Source of the DNA: Helicobacteraceae bacterium
GTDB taxonomy: Bacteria > Campylobacterota > Campylobacteria > Campylobacterales > Helicobacteraceae
Length of the DNA: 24,035 bases
NCBI GenBank assembly: GCA_900770765.1
Contig: CAAGLK010000061.1
Coordinates: 1-24,035, forward strand
Direction: 5' to 3'
Under the pieces are notes generated by a model. It had not been told where the DNA came from and did not search any database. It saw only the letters and a list, made by a program, of their open reading frames with translations. Made by a program: the position numbers and the translations under genes. Shown here piece by piece: positions 7,904 to 16,037 of this stretch (position 1 is its first letter; every line of letters begins with the position of its first letter).

Positions 7904-8842
7904 CTATTTATGATGTTCTAAATACTCAATAGCACCAAGTGCGGCAATAGCACCATCAGAAGCAGCACACACAACTTGCTTAGGCGCATCAAGGCGTAAA
8001 TCACCAGCGGCAAAAAGTCCAGGAGTGCTTGTCTCCATTTTTAAATTAACCACTGCTTGTCCATACTCGCTTACTTCGCAAATGCTTTTACCAGATTCAT
8101 CAAAAAGCACAGAATTATTTACACTATAGCCAATAAGCACAAAAAGGCAAGAAATATCTAAATTATGCTCTTTTTGTGTATTAAGATTCTTAACCCTTAA
8201 GCCATTTACGCCAGAGTTATCACCTAGAATCTCTTCAATGCTAAAAGGCGTTAAAAACTCAATATTGCTAATATCTTTAGCCCTTTGCACCGTAATAGGA
8301 GCCGCGCGGAAAGCATCTCGTCTATGAATTATTGTAACCTTAGAGCAAATTTTAGCTAAATGAATCGCTTCTTCTAAAGCAGTATCGCCACCGCCTAACA
8401 CAGCTACTTCTTTACCCTTATAAAACATCCCATCGCAAGTAGCACAAGAGCTAACTCCTTTACCAAAGAATTCCGCCTCACCTTTTGTCCCACTTCTCTT
8501 AGGACTTCCACCAGTTGCTACAATTACGGATTTTGCTTCCACTTCTTTTCCATCGCTTAAGTGGATTTTAAAAATATCGCCACTTTTGCTAACCCTTAGC
8601 ACTTCTGCCATCTCATGCTTTAAGCCAAATCTAAAACACTGCTCTTGCCAAGGCATCATAAAATCAAATCCACTTACAACTTGTGCCACACCAGGATAAT
8701 TTTCAAGCTCACTACTTGAGGTAATTTGCCCACCTGGCATACCCTTTTCAAACATTACCACGCTTTTTAAGCCACCTCTAGTTGCATATAATCCAGCACT
8801 AAGCCCAGCAGGTCCGCCACCGATAATTGCCACATCTAGCAT
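7904..8842 (-). CDS. trxB: thioredoxin reductase TrxB
   Basis: Flavoprotein that passes electrons from NADPH to thioredoxin in the cytoplasm. At 312 residues it is of bacterial low-molecular-weight type. FAD-binding GGGPAG is at 8-13, the redox-active CATC at 133-136 (in SSCATCDGMF), the NADPH-binding GGGDTA at about 150-155, and the C-terminal FAD block GLFAAGDLR near 275-283. The ATG has AAGGAG six bases upstream, and this site lies within the last codons of the small membrane-anchored gene. Only two bases separate the two genes, so co-translation is likely. trxA lies just beyond that gene. Confidence 0.97.
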   Translation of the reverse strand: MLDVAIIGGGPAGLSAGLYATRGGLKSVVMFEKGMPGGQITSSSELENYPGVAQVVSGFDFMMPWQEQCFRFGLKHEMAEVLRVSKSGDIFKIHLSDGKEVEAKSVIVATGGSPKRSGTKGEAEFFGKGVSSCATCDGMFYKGKEVAVLGGGDTALEEAIHLAKICSKVTIIHRRDAFRAAPITVQRAKDISNIEFLTPFSIEEILGDNSGVNGLRVKNLNTQKEHNLDISCLFVLIGYSVNNSVLFDESGKSICEVSEYGQAVVNLKMETSTPGLFAAGDLRLDAPKQVVCAASDGAIAALGAIEYLEHHK

Positions 8843-8844
8843 AT

Positions 8845-9345
8845 TTACTCCTTATTGTTTTCTTTAATATTTACAACTTTATAAAAGCCAAATTCTTTTA
8901 AATATATGTATTCTTTTGCGTTATCTTTGCTTTGTGTGATTTTGTAACATTTAGGCAAGGATTCTAAATTAAAACTATGGATTAGCTTAAGCATAAGAGT
9001 GCTGCCAACCCTTAAATTTACAAAATTAGAAAAATTATTTAAAAAAGATTCCACGCCCCTAGATTCCAACGCACCACCATAAAAATCAATCCCCAAAACA
9101 ACTAAATCATCTTTTAGCTTTTTTTCTAAAAATGCTTTAGAATCCGCAGAGATTCCACTATAAAAGCATAAGTTATACGCCACATCTTGTGGTGTAAAAA
9201 TATCTAATGAATTATTTTTGTATTGATAGAAAGAGTCGCTAAAATTTACTTTAGCACTAGAAGTAAAGGAATATTGATAATAAAAAAACGCCCCAAAGGC
9301 AAAGACAATAATAAAAGCAAGTGGAAACTTAGGGCAGCATTTCAT
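8845..9345 (-). CDS. membrane-anchored protein of unknown function between trxA and trxB
   Basis: A 166-residue protein that I do not recognise. The N-terminus MKCCPKF is followed by one hydrophobic helix (about 9-27), so the remaining 140 residues are probably periplasmic and tethered to the inner membrane. Two more cysteines (YNLCFYS and LPKCYKI) could pair in the periplasm. The only in-frame start is ATG at 9345, because TAG lies three codons upstream; its ribosome-binding site is poor. A stronger AGGAG about 30 bases further upstream drives only ATG-CGG-TGA. Its 3' end contains the trxB ribosome-binding site. Position suggests co-expression with thioredoxin, but no thioredoxin-like motif is present. 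Confidence 0.75.
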   Translation of the reverse strand: MKCCPKFPLAFIIVFAFGAFFYYQYSFTSSAKVNFSDSFYQYKNNSLDIFTPQDVAYNLCFYSGISADSKAFLEKKLKDDLVVLGIDFYGGALESRGVESFLNNFSNFVNLRVGSTLMLKLIHSFNLESLPKCYKITQSKDNAKEYIYLKEFGFYKVVNIKENNKE

Positions 9346-9388
9346 CAGTTTCTAGCCCCAAGTCTCACCGCATTTACTCCTAAGAATC

Positions 9389-9706
9389 CTACAATAAGCT
9401 ATCTAGCTTTTCTTTAAAAGCCTGCTCACTTGCTGCTCCAATCATTTCATCTACTTTTTGTCCATTTTTGTAAAAATAAACCGTAGGAATAGAGCGGATT
9501 CCAAATTTAGAAGAAAGCTCTTGTTGCTCATCTGTATTGACTTTACAAATTTTTGCCTTGCCTTCATAATCTGCCGCAAGTTTATCAATAACAGGTGCTA
9601 TCATTCTGCAAGGTCCGCACCATGGAGCCCAAAAATCAACCATAACAACACCACTTGCAATTGTGCTTTCAAAGTTTTCTTCAGTTAATTCAATATAACC
9701 AGCCAT
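9389..9706 (-). CDS. trxA: thioredoxin TrxA
   Basis: Small cytoplasmic disulfide reductase of 105 residues. The active site WCGPC is at 29-33 within VDFWAPWCGPCRM. The conserved Asp24, the KVNTDEQ block and the cis-proline segment GIRSIPTVYFYKNG are all present. ATG is preceded by AAGGAG with spacing about six. A clear TATAAT lies 33 bases upstream of the start, making trxA the probable first gene of the long minus-strand run. TrxB, its reductase, is encoded one gene downstream. Confidence 0.97.
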   Translation of the reverse strand: MAGYIELTEENFESTIASGVVMVDFWAPWCGPCRMIAPVIDKLAADYEGKAKICKVNTDEQQELSSKFGIRSIPTVYFYKNGQKVDEMIGAASEQAFKEKLDSLL

Positions 9707-9738
9707 TATTTTCTCCTTAAAAACAAAAATGAGCGTAA

Positions 9739-9744
9739 ATTATA
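9739..9744 (-). promoter_or_regulatory. sigma70-type -10 box of the trxA operon
   Basis: Reading the minus strand, TATAAT occurs 33 bases before the trxA ATG. It is preceded by TTTGTGTTTG, a T-rich stretch with a TTTG-TATAAT context that resembles Campylobacterota housekeeping promoters, which rely on the -10 and a periodic AT-rich upstream region rather than a strong -35. Transcription would start near 9732 and give a leader of about 25 bases. Confidence 0.65.
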
Positions 9745-9802
9745 CAAACACAAACTTAAAAAATTAACAATTTAATAAAAATTTTCCTTAAATTTTAAGA
9801 AT

Positions 9803-11101
9803 CTATCCCATTAATGCAATTAATTTATTTACACTCTCTTCATAAGAAATATTTTCATCATAATCTTGCTTTAAAAACTCCTCCATTTGTGCTTTTTTGG
9901 CAATTGCTAAGTCTAATTCCGCATCGCTTCCACTTTGATATGCGCCGATTCTTATTAGCACTTCATTTTCTCTTAGAAGCGAGTAAAGTCGGCGGAATTT
10001 TGTCGCAGCTGCCCTGTGTTCTTTAGTCGCAATATCCCCCATAAGCCTTGAAGCTGAGTTTAGCACATTAATAGGCGGATAAATCCCAAAGTCAGTCAAA
10101 CTCCTATCAAGCACAATATGCCCATCTAAAATACTTCGGCTCTGGTCGGCTATTGGGTCGCTCATATCATCGCCTTCTACAAGAACAGTAAAAAACGCAG
10201 TAATTGACCCATGCCCTTCTTCCTTGCCAGCCCTCTCCATTAGCTGTGGCAGAAGCGTCAAAACAGATGGCGGATAGCCCTTACTAGTAGGCGGCTCTCC
10301 AAGTGCTAAGCCAATTTCCCTTTGTGCCATTGCAAAGCGAGTAACAGAATCCATCATAAATAGCACATCCTCGCCTTGTGCCTTAAAATACTCCGCCACA
10401 CTCATAGCAGCAAACGCCCCATATTTCCGCATAAGTGGCGAATCATCGCTTGTAGCGACAATTAACACCGTGTTAGTTAAATCACCGCCTAAGTTTTTCT
10501 CTACAAATTCAGGCACCTCCCGCCCTCTCTCGCCAATTAGTGCAATTACCTTAATTTTTGCCACAGAGCCACGAACAATCATACCCATAAGCGTAGATTT
10601 CCCCACGCCACTTCCAGCAAAGATTCCTAGCTTCTGCCCTTTACCGCAAGTTAGCAGCCCATCAATGCTTTTAACCCCTACGCTAAAAACTTCATCTATA
10701 ATCCCACGCTTCATAGCCGCAATTGGTGGGCGGATTATCGGCATTGTCGCACTTGCTAGAATCGCCCCCTTGCCATCAATTGGCTCTCCTAGCGGATTAA
10801 TAACACGCCCTAAAAGCTCAGGTCCTACTGGGATTTGCAAGCCTTTAGTATTAAGATACACTTTATCGCCCACGCGACTTCCTTCTACAAATGAAAAAGG
10901 CGTAATCTTAAAGCTATTTTGCTCTAATGCTGTAACCATCCCTAAGCTCTGGCAGTCTTCGCCTATAATCTTAACAATATCGCCTATGCGGACAACAAGC
11001 CCAGAAGCTACTAAGAATCCTTGCTCAACCTTAATAACAAGTCCAAAAGTTGGCGATAAATTTAAGTTCCCTAATTTATTTTTAAGTTTTTGTAGTGGCA
11101 T
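9803..11101 (-). CDS. fliI: flagellum-specific ATPase FliI
   Basis: Cytoplasmic hexameric ATPase of the flagellar type III export apparatus, which works with FliH to deliver export substrates. At 432 residues the length is normal. Walker A GSGVGKST is at 163-170; GERGREVPEF and the Walker B region DVLFMMDSVTRFA follow. The family blocks LALGEPPTSKGYPPSV and GSITAFFTVLVEGDD separate it from F1-ATPase beta and place it in the FliI/YscN group. The ATG has only a weak AGAG upstream. It is divergent from gpsA, and a 96-base gap with its own promoter separates it from trxA downstream, so it may be monocistronic. Confidence 0.96.
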   Translation of the reverse strand: MPLQKLKNKLGNLNLSPTFGLVIKVEQGFLVASGLVVRIGDIVKIIGEDCQSLGMVTALEQNSFKITPFSFVEGSRVGDKVYLNTKGLQIPVGPELLGRVINPLGEPIDGKGAILASATMPIIRPPIAAMKRGIIDEVFSVGVKSIDGLLTCGKGQKLGIFAGSGVGKSTLMGMIVRGSVAKIKVIALIGERGREVPEFVEKNLGGDLTNTVLIVATSDDSPLMRKYGAFAAMSVAEYFKAQGEDVLFMMDSVTRFAMAQREIGLALGEPPTSKGYPPSVLTLLPQLMERAGKEEGHGSITAFFTVLVEGDDMSDPIADQSRSILDGHIVLDRSLTDFGIYPPINVLNSASRLMGDIATKEHRAAATKFRRLYSLLRENEVLIRIGAYQSGSDAELDLAIAKKAQMEEFLKQDYDENISYEESVNKLIALMG

Positions 11102-11130
11102 TTATGCTCTTTTTGCTTTTTTAAGGGCGG

Positions 11131-11150
11131 AATTTTAATATAAATTTATT
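11131..11150. promoter_or_regulatory. probable overlapping divergent promoters of gpsA and fliI
   Basis: The 84-base gap between the fliI and gpsA starts has one very AT-rich patch. On the plus strand TATAAA (11139-11144) is placed well for gpsA. On the minus strand TATATT (11142-11137) is placed for fliI. No convincing -35 is visible for either, so this is a positional call. Confidence 0.35.
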
Positions 11151-11185
11151 AAAATTACGCCTTTTAATTTTCTAAAAGGTAGCAA

Positions 11186-12070
11186 ATGGCAAAAATTACA
11201 ATCTTTGGCGGTGGTGCGTGGGGCAGTGCCTTATGCTTTGCATTTTCTCAAAAAAATAAAGCCTATATAGTCTCAAGGCGGAATCTTAATTTAAAAGAGC
11301 AAATAAGCATAAAAGACGCCCAAAATAGCGATTATTTTGTAATAGCCATCGCCACTTCTGCGCTAAAGAGCTGGCTGCAAACTACGCCACTTCCACAGGA
11401 TTCTAAGATTTTGATTGCAAGCAAAGGGATTGTGGATGGTAAATTTGTCCATGAGATTTTTTCGCAATTTTATCCGCTAAATAACTTATGCTTTCTAGCT
11501 GGTCCTAGCTTTGCAAAAGAAGTAAGAAGCTCCTTGCCTTGTGCGTTAAATATCCACTCTGCTAATTTAGAACTTGCTAAGGAGTGGATTCCGCTATTTC
11601 CGCAATTTATTAAGCCTTATGTGTGTGGTGATGTAGTAGGTGGCGAGATAGGTGGGGCGTATAAAAATGTAATTGCTATTGCAAGTGGAATCTGCGAGGG
11701 GCTAGGCTTAGGGCAGAATGCTAGGGCTTCGCTTGTGGCTAGAGGGCTTGTGGAGATGACACGCTTTGGAGTGCATTTTGACGCTTTAGATTCCACATTT
11801 TTAGGGCTATCTGGTGCTGGAGATTTGTTTTTAACGGCAAATTCTACGCTATCTCGCAACTTTAGAGTAGGCTTAGGATTAGCACAAAATAAGCCTTTAG
11901 CGCAAGTCTTAGCAGAGCTTGGCGAAGTAGCAGAGGGCGTAAAAACAGCCCATGAAATCCACACACTAGCACAAAAGCACAATATCTACACGCCAATTGC
12001 TAAAGAGGTTAGCCTTGTAATAAATGGCAAGAATCCAAAGCAGAGTTTGCTAGATTTAATGAAGTTATAA
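11186..12070 (+). CDS. gpsA: NAD(P)+-dependent glycerol-3-phosphate dehydrogenase GpsA
   Basis: Reduces dihydroxyacetone phosphate to sn-glycerol-3-phosphate for phospholipid synthesis. At 294 residues it is at the short end of the family. The nucleotide-binding GGGAWGSAL is at 8-16. LAGPSFAKEV, the catalytic-lysine segment GGAYKNVIAIASGICEGLGL, and NSTLSRNFRVGLGLA with the phosphate-binding arginine are all present. The start ATG has AAAAGG five bases upstream. It stands alone between divergent fliI and convergent maf and ends in a strong hairpin terminator that begins inside its last codons. Confidence 0.96.
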   Translation: MAKITIFGGGAWGSALCFAFSQKNKAYIVSRRNLNLKEQISIKDAQNSDYFVIAIATSALKSWLQTTPLPQDSKILIASKGIVDGKFVHEIFSQFYPLNNLCFLAGPSFAKEVRSSLPCALNIHSANLELAKEWIPLFPQFIKPYVCGDVVGGEIGGAYKNVIAIASGICEGLGLGQNARASLVARGLVEMTRFGVHFDALDSTFLGLSGAGDLFLTANSTLSRNFRVGLGLAQNKPLAQVLAELGEVAEGVKTAHEIHTLAQKHNIYTPIAKEVSLVINGKNPKQSLLDLMKL

Positions 12071-12104
12071 GTGGAATCCTAAATTTAAGATTCCACTTAT
12101 TTTT
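12067..12104 (+). terminator. rho-independent terminator after gpsA
   Basis: A perfect 12-base-pair stem, ATAAGTGGAATC (12067-12078) and GATTCCACTTAT (12089-12100), encloses a ten-base AT loop and is followed by TTTT. The left arm includes the gpsA TAA stop. The stem is built from one copy each of GTGGAATC and GATTCCAC, the octamer over-represented across the window. It faces the end of the convergent maf gene and could stop transcription from that side as well. Confidence 0.85.
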
Positions 12105-12131
12105 AAGAGTTTTAAAAATTTTAAAATAATT

Positions 12132-14111
12132 TTAAGCTTCTCGCACTTCTATTTCGCTAGGCTTGTATCGCTCTGGTAATTCCATCCACCCATCCACTGC
12201 TCTTTTTACAATTTCTAAAGTGGCATCCATCCCGCCAGCAAGTGAAAATAGCCAAAATTTATGCGCATAAAGCCAATCTATTTGCTTTACTTGCTTTTCT
12301 ATTTCTGTGTGTATTGGTCGCACAACGATTTTTGCAAACTCTAGCTCTTGATGCACGATATAGCTTTGAGTCGCGTCTAAAAATACTTTTATAAAAGTGT
12401 CATCGTGGAAAAGTTCTTTTATAACATCAATTTCAGCTAGAATCTTATCTATTTTTTTGAAATTTATTTTTTCTAGCTTATTTTGCTTATTTAGCAGCTC
12501 AAGCTCTTCGGTCATTTTTACCACTTTTAAAAATAATTTTTCTACTTGTTTTTTCTTTTTATAGCCATAATCTAAGAATTTTATAACTTTAGATTCCGCC
12601 TTTTTTCTATTTTGTGCGATTTTAGCGGCAGTTGGTGCTTTTAGCTTTATTTGTTTTTTCTTTACTTTTTCAATGCTTTCTAAAACTTCTTTAAATGGAA
12701 TCTCTTTTGTCCCAGCGATTCTAGCGCCACCTTCAGTTGAATTAATTACCTCAATAGGATAAGGAGTTTGTGCTATATCTTTTTCAAAAAAGTTTAAAAA
12801 CATATTCCACACATTAGTAGTTTCTACTTTACCAACTCCACCATAGGCATCTATCATAATTTTATTTTCTTCGCTTGTGCCTTGCTTATATAACTCCTCT
12901 TTTTCGCCAAAAATCGCATCTTTAGAATGCGTTTTACCATCTTTTGCAAAGGCTAAATCTTGCCCTATAAAAACACATCGTTCAAATTTAGAATACACAA
13001 TTAACTCATAAGCCATATTAGCCGCACTCATACCAATCCCAGCATAGCCATATTCTTTTAAATCAAAAAATCTAGTATAGCCAAAAGGTCGCATACTAAA
13101 AGACTTAATCCCTTGTGTAATTGCATCTGTAGTTTTTTTATGCACTATGCTTGTAAGGGCGAAAATTATATCTTTTTGTGCTTCTTTAGGTGTTTTTATA
13201 AAAAAATCCGCCGTTGGCTCCACTCGCTCTAGTGTTACTACAATATCTGGCTTAATGCCGTGCTTTGTAAGAATAGGAAAAGAAGCATCCACGCTAAAAA
13301 TAGTTACATAAGGTGCGTATTTTTTAAGTAATGGAAGCTGCTTATGAAGTGATGGTCCTGTGGATACAATTACTGCTGTTTTTGTCGTTTTTACCTTTTT
13401 TATAAGTTCCACTAAACTAGGTGTAGTAATTACCTCTGGTAAGTTTTGCAAATGATGCTCTAAGCCAATTAGCGCATCTGTTGAATCATTACCCACTGAT
13501 ACCACATGATGCTCCATACTTCTAGTTAGAATCCCATTTATCTTTAAACATTCATCGCTAAAACGCCCATAGTAGCTATTATAAATATGCAAATTATATA
13601 CGCGTGAATAAATCCACTGACCATCAGTTACTAAAAATTCATCTAACTCACCAAAGCTAGTTGTTTTTGTATGAAAAATTAAAAATTTCTTTTCTAAAAT
13701 CTCTTCGCTAAAATCTGCAAAATTCAATGCGATATAAATAAGCTCTAATTCAGGCTCAAAAACAAAAATTTTATTTAAATATTTTTTATTTTGATTAAGC
13801 AAAAAGCGATAAAAGATTCCATTCCCAATGCCAAAAAAATAAAAAAATGGATACAATTTAAAAGCTTCAAACTCCTTAATCTTATCCATAACCTCCACAA
13901 GTGGTTCTTTATGATAAAGTGCTACTTTATTTTCTCTATCGTAAATATTAATATTTAATGGGTCGCTTCCTACAAACACTTCATATTTTTCATTTGGTTT
14001 TAAAAATTTAAGCTGTGCGCCAAGCACTGGATTAACTTGCAATAACGCTTCTATGTTTTTATCAAATCGTGGGTTTAGAGATTGTGTGGAATCTTGCTTG
14101 GATTCTGCCAT
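12132..14111 (-). CDS. maf: motility accessory factor (Maf), flagellin glycosylation family
   Basis: Member of the Maf/DUF115 (MptE-like) family, whose studied members transfer nonulosonic acids such as pseudaminic acid to flagellin. The protein is 659 residues from the chosen start. It shows GIGNG at 94-98, the nucleotide-binding AVIVSTGPSLHKQL at about 246-259, KPDIVVTLERVEP, and GQDLAFAKDGKTHS at about 383-396. A lysine-rich helical region spans about 450-560. The start is ATG at 14111 with AAAGGAAGC just upstream; an in-frame extension to 14234 would run back into flaB and is rejected. It lies directly downstream of flaB, as HP0114 does in H. pylori, from memory of that genome. This position supports a role on flagellin. 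It has no promoter of its own that I can see. Confidence 0.9.
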   Translation of the reverse strand: MAESKQDSTQSLNPRFDKNIEALLQVNPVLGAQLKFLKPNEKYEVFVGSDPLNINIYDRENKVALYHKEPLVEVMDKIKEFEAFKLYPFFYFFGIGNGIFYRFLLNQNKKYLNKIFVFEPELELIYIALNFADFSEEILEKKFLIFHTKTTSFGELDEFLVTDGQWIYSRVYNLHIYNSYYGRFSDECLKINGILTRSMEHHVVSVGNDSTDALIGLEHHLQNLPEVITTPSLVELIKKVKTTKTAVIVSTGPSLHKQLPLLKKYAPYVTIFSVDASFPILTKHGIKPDIVVTLERVEPTADFFIKTPKEAQKDIIFALTSIVHKKTTDAITQGIKSFSMRPFGYTRFFDLKEYGYAGIGMSAANMAYELIVYSKFERCVFIGQDLAFAKDGKTHSKDAIFGEKEELYKQGTSEENKIMIDAYGGVGKVETTNVWNMFLNFFEKDIAQTPYPIEVINSTEGGARIAGTKEIPFKEVLESIEKVKKKQIKLKAPTAAKIAQNRKKAESKVIKFLDYGYKKKKQVEKLFLKVVKMTEELELLNKQNKLEKINFKKIDKILAEIDVIKELFHDDTFIKVFLDATQSYIVHQELEFAKIVVRPIHTEIEKQVKQIDWLYAHKFWLFSLAGGMDATLEIVKRAVDGWMELPERYKPSEIEVREA

Positions 14112-14151
14112 TTTGCTTCCTTTATAAAATAGTAAAAAGTAAAATTGTAGT

Positions 14152-14178
14152 TTTAAAGCCTTAAAAAAAGGCTTTAAA
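14152..14178 (-). terminator. hairpin immediately after flaB
   Basis: An 11-base-pair perfect stem, TTTAAAGCCTT (14152-14162) with AAGGCTTTAAA (14168-14178), starts directly at the flaB stop codon. Its loop reads as T residues on the transcribed strand, but no long T-run follows it. It may therefore be a partial terminator or an mRNA-stabilising 3' stem that lowers maf expression relative to flagellin. Confidence 0.6.
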
Positions 14179-15741
14179 TTATTGTAGAAGTTTAAGAATA
14201 TTATTTTGCACTTGATTAGCTTGTGCCATAGCAAAGCTGCCTGATTGTGCTAGGATATTTGTTTTGGAGAAGTTTGCTGATTCACTTGCGAAATCCACAT
14301 CTCTAATTTGAGATTCTGCGGCTTTTACATTAACTTGTGTCACTGTAATATTATTAATTGTAGCTACTAATTGTTGTTGCACTGAACCTAAGTCGGCGCG
14401 GATTCTATCTAAATGCTCTTGCGCACTTTGTGCCATATCCATAACCGCCATAGCGCCTTGTAAGCTAGTAACACCAGCACCGATTCCATTTGCATTAATA
14501 GTAGCTTGTGCTGCATTTGCATTTGCGCCAATTGCTGAGGCAATATTTGAGTCAAATTCACCATTTACCGACCTTAAATTTACGGTATATTGTGCTAGAG
14601 TTGTCCCACCTTGAAAAGCTGCTGCTGAGTGAAGACCTACTTGAGAGAAATTTGTCCCAGAAATTGCAATATCTCTAGCATTTAAGCGAATAAGTGTAAG
14701 TCGCCCAACAATTGCGTGAGTTGTCCCAGACACACCTATAAATGAACCCTCAGTTGTAGTATTTCCATTAAGTACTGCTGCACCGCTTGTGATTCCAACA
14801 GAAATCGCCCTGCCATCGCTACTTGTAAGCTGCAACGCACCAGAGATACTTAAAGAGGCTTGCACACCTGTGCGTTCTTTTTGTGCGTTAATTGCGTTTA
14901 TTAACCTACCATCATAGTCATTTTTTTGCACATCATTAATATCGCCAATTAGGATTCCATTAATAGTTAGCCCTCTAACCGTTCCACTCTCAATTGGCGC
15001 TCCACCTTGCCCTTGCACTGAGTAAGTAGCTCTTACTCCTAGAGTATCAGAGTTTTTATTAATCGCCTCTGCTAATGCGCCAATTCCAGTTCCTGCTGAA
15101 GTTGAGATTTTAATAGATTCTATCGCATAATTATTTGTCCCATCAGTGTGAAGGAATTTTAAAGTAACTTCACTTAGATTTGTAGCCCCCGCACTTGCTA
15201 ATAAATCTCCTGCAGTTTCATATCTAACATGCCCAATTTTGTGAGAGTTAGTAGGCTGGATAGAAGCCTTAACCGTTGTGTTTGAATACGCACCAATTTG
15301 GAATTCTTTATTTGTAAAAGAGCCAGATAGCATTTGCTGACCATTGAAACTTGTAGTATTTGCGATATTATCAAGCTCTTCCATAAGTCTTAAAATATCG
15401 CTTTGAAGTGCGTTCCTTGTAACCGTAGTTTGCCCATCTTGTGCTGCTTGAGTTGCTTTTGTCTTAATTGTATCTAAGATTTTAATTTGCTCATCCATAG
15501 CTTTATCAGCAGTTTGAATAATACCTATTGCGTCATTTGCGTTATTTGTCGCTTGACCTAAAGCGGCTGCTTGACTTCTTAAACTATCGGCAATTGCCAT
15601 ACCAGAAGCATCATCGGCAGCCTTATTGATTCTTAAGCCGCTACTTAGCTTTTCTAGCGAGTTTGCCATATTTCTATTATTGACTAACCCTGAAGTGTGT
15701 GCGTTTAACGCATTAACATTTGTGTATATCCTAAAACTCAT
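14179..15741 (-). CDS. flaB: flagellin FlaB (minor flagellin)
   Basis: Structural subunit of the flagellar filament, exported through the flagellar type III system. The protein is 520 residues from ATG at 15741, which has AAAGGA six bases upstream. The conserved N-terminal D0/D1 coiled region reads SLEKLSSGLRINKAADDASG, and the C-terminal one NVKAAESQIRDVDFASESA, ending ILKLLQ. The variable domain lies between about 170 and 420. From memory of the H. pylori sequences it matches FlaB (MSFRI start, NTTSFNGQQMLSGSF, IGALAEAIN, FSQVGLHSA) better than FlaA (MAFQV start). The sigma54 promoter upstream fits FlaB as well. A longer frame to 15906 exists but lies upstream of the predicted transcription start. 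Maf follows and probably acts on this protein. Confidence 0.96.
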   Translation of the reverse strand: MSFRIYTNVNALNAHTSGLVNNRNMANSLEKLSSGLRINKAADDASGMAIADSLRSQAAALGQATNNANDAIGIIQTADKAMDEQIKILDTIKTKATQAAQDGQTTVTRNALQSDILRLMEELDNIANTTSFNGQQMLSGSFTNKEFQIGAYSNTTVKASIQPTNSHKIGHVRYETAGDLLASAGATNLSEVTLKFLHTDGTNNYAIESIKISTSAGTGIGALAEAINKNSDTLGVRATYSVQGQGGAPIESGTVRGLTINGILIGDINDVQKNDYDGRLINAINAQKERTGVQASLSISGALQLTSSDGRAISVGITSGAAVLNGNTTTEGSFIGVSGTTHAIVGRLTLIRLNARDIAISGTNFSQVGLHSAAAFQGGTTLAQYTVNLRSVNGEFDSNIASAIGANANAAQATINANGIGAGVTSLQGAMAVMDMAQSAQEHLDRIRADLGSVQQQLVATINNITVTQVNVKAAESQIRDVDFASESANFSKTNILAQSGSFAMAQANQVQNNILKLLQ

Positions 15742-15783
15742 TTCGCATCCTTTGCTAAAATTTTGAAATTTGAGAATAAAAAA

Positions 15784-15798
15784 GCAACAAGTGTTCCA
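15784..15798 (-). promoter_or_regulatory. sigma54 (RpoN) promoter of flaB
   Basis: On the minus strand the sequence TGGAAC-ACTTG-TTGC gives GG at -24 and GC at -12 with exactly ten bases between them, close to the TGGCAC-N5-TTGC consensus. Transcription would start near 15772, about 30 bases before the flaB ATG, leaving room for AAAGGA. RpoN control of flaB with the FlgS/FlgR system is established in H. pylori; applying it here is inference. Confidence 0.85.
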
Positions 15799-15830
15799 CT
15801 TTTTACAACAAAGCAATCTCGCTTCATATT

Positions 15831-15906
15831 TTGCACGATTTTTACGCTTCAAACTTCGCTCACTTACGACAAGTAAGCTCCCTTGTTTTTGCGTAAAATC
15901 GCACAA
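15831..15906. repeat. nested inverted repeat (stem-loop element) upstream of flaB
   Basis: Outer arms TTGCACGATTTTTACGC (15831-15847) and GCGTAAAATCGCACAA (15891-15906) are imperfect inverted repeats of about 16 bases, with one compensating insertion in each arm. Between them is a smaller hairpin, CTTAC (15863-15867), GACAA loop, GTAAG (15873-15877). The element sits just upstream of the sigma54 promoter and looks like a compact foldable unit rather than a protein-binding half-site. It has no T-tract. It could be a small mobile-derived or extragenic repeat, a structured RNA, or an attenuating structure. Confidence 0.55.
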
Positions 15907-16028
15907 ACTATTTTGCGATATTGATTTGTAAGTATCACAAAAAATAAGATTTCAACAAATCACAAAATATACAAAACAAAAGAATTCTTAAAATTTTCTT
16001 CTTTTAAACTTATTTATAGTTTAAATTA

Positions 16029-16037
16029 TGCTATAAT
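16029..16037 (+). promoter_or_regulatory. extended -10 promoter of csd3
   Basis: TG-C-TATAAT (16029-16037) is a perfect extended -10 element. Transcription would start near 16044, about 39 bases before the csd3 ATG. The upstream region is AT-rich with phased T/A runs, as expected for Campylobacterota housekeeping promoters. It probably drives csd3, the Nudix gene, the coiled-coil gene and lpxB. Confidence 0.75.

Noticed and set aside
10470..11138. 222-codon plus-strand frame opposite fliI
   Set aside because: It is antisense to a fully conserved ATPase, rich in Pro/Ser from reverse-complemented codons, and has no family features.
11617..11982. 121-codon minus-strand frame inside gpsA
   Set aside because: It is antisense to conserved gpsA motifs, has no plausible family and has no ribosome-binding site.
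14112..14234. N-terminal extension of Maf (begins MLWHKLIKC)
   Set aside because: It runs into the flaB coding end and hairpin. AAAGGAAGC directly before ATG at 14111 marks the real start.
15742..15906. In-frame N-terminal extension of flaB (begins MCDFTQKQGS)
   Set aside because: The predicted sigma54 transcription start lies at about 15772, so most of this frame is not transcribed with flaB. The conserved flagellin N-terminus and a good ribosome-binding site are at 15741.
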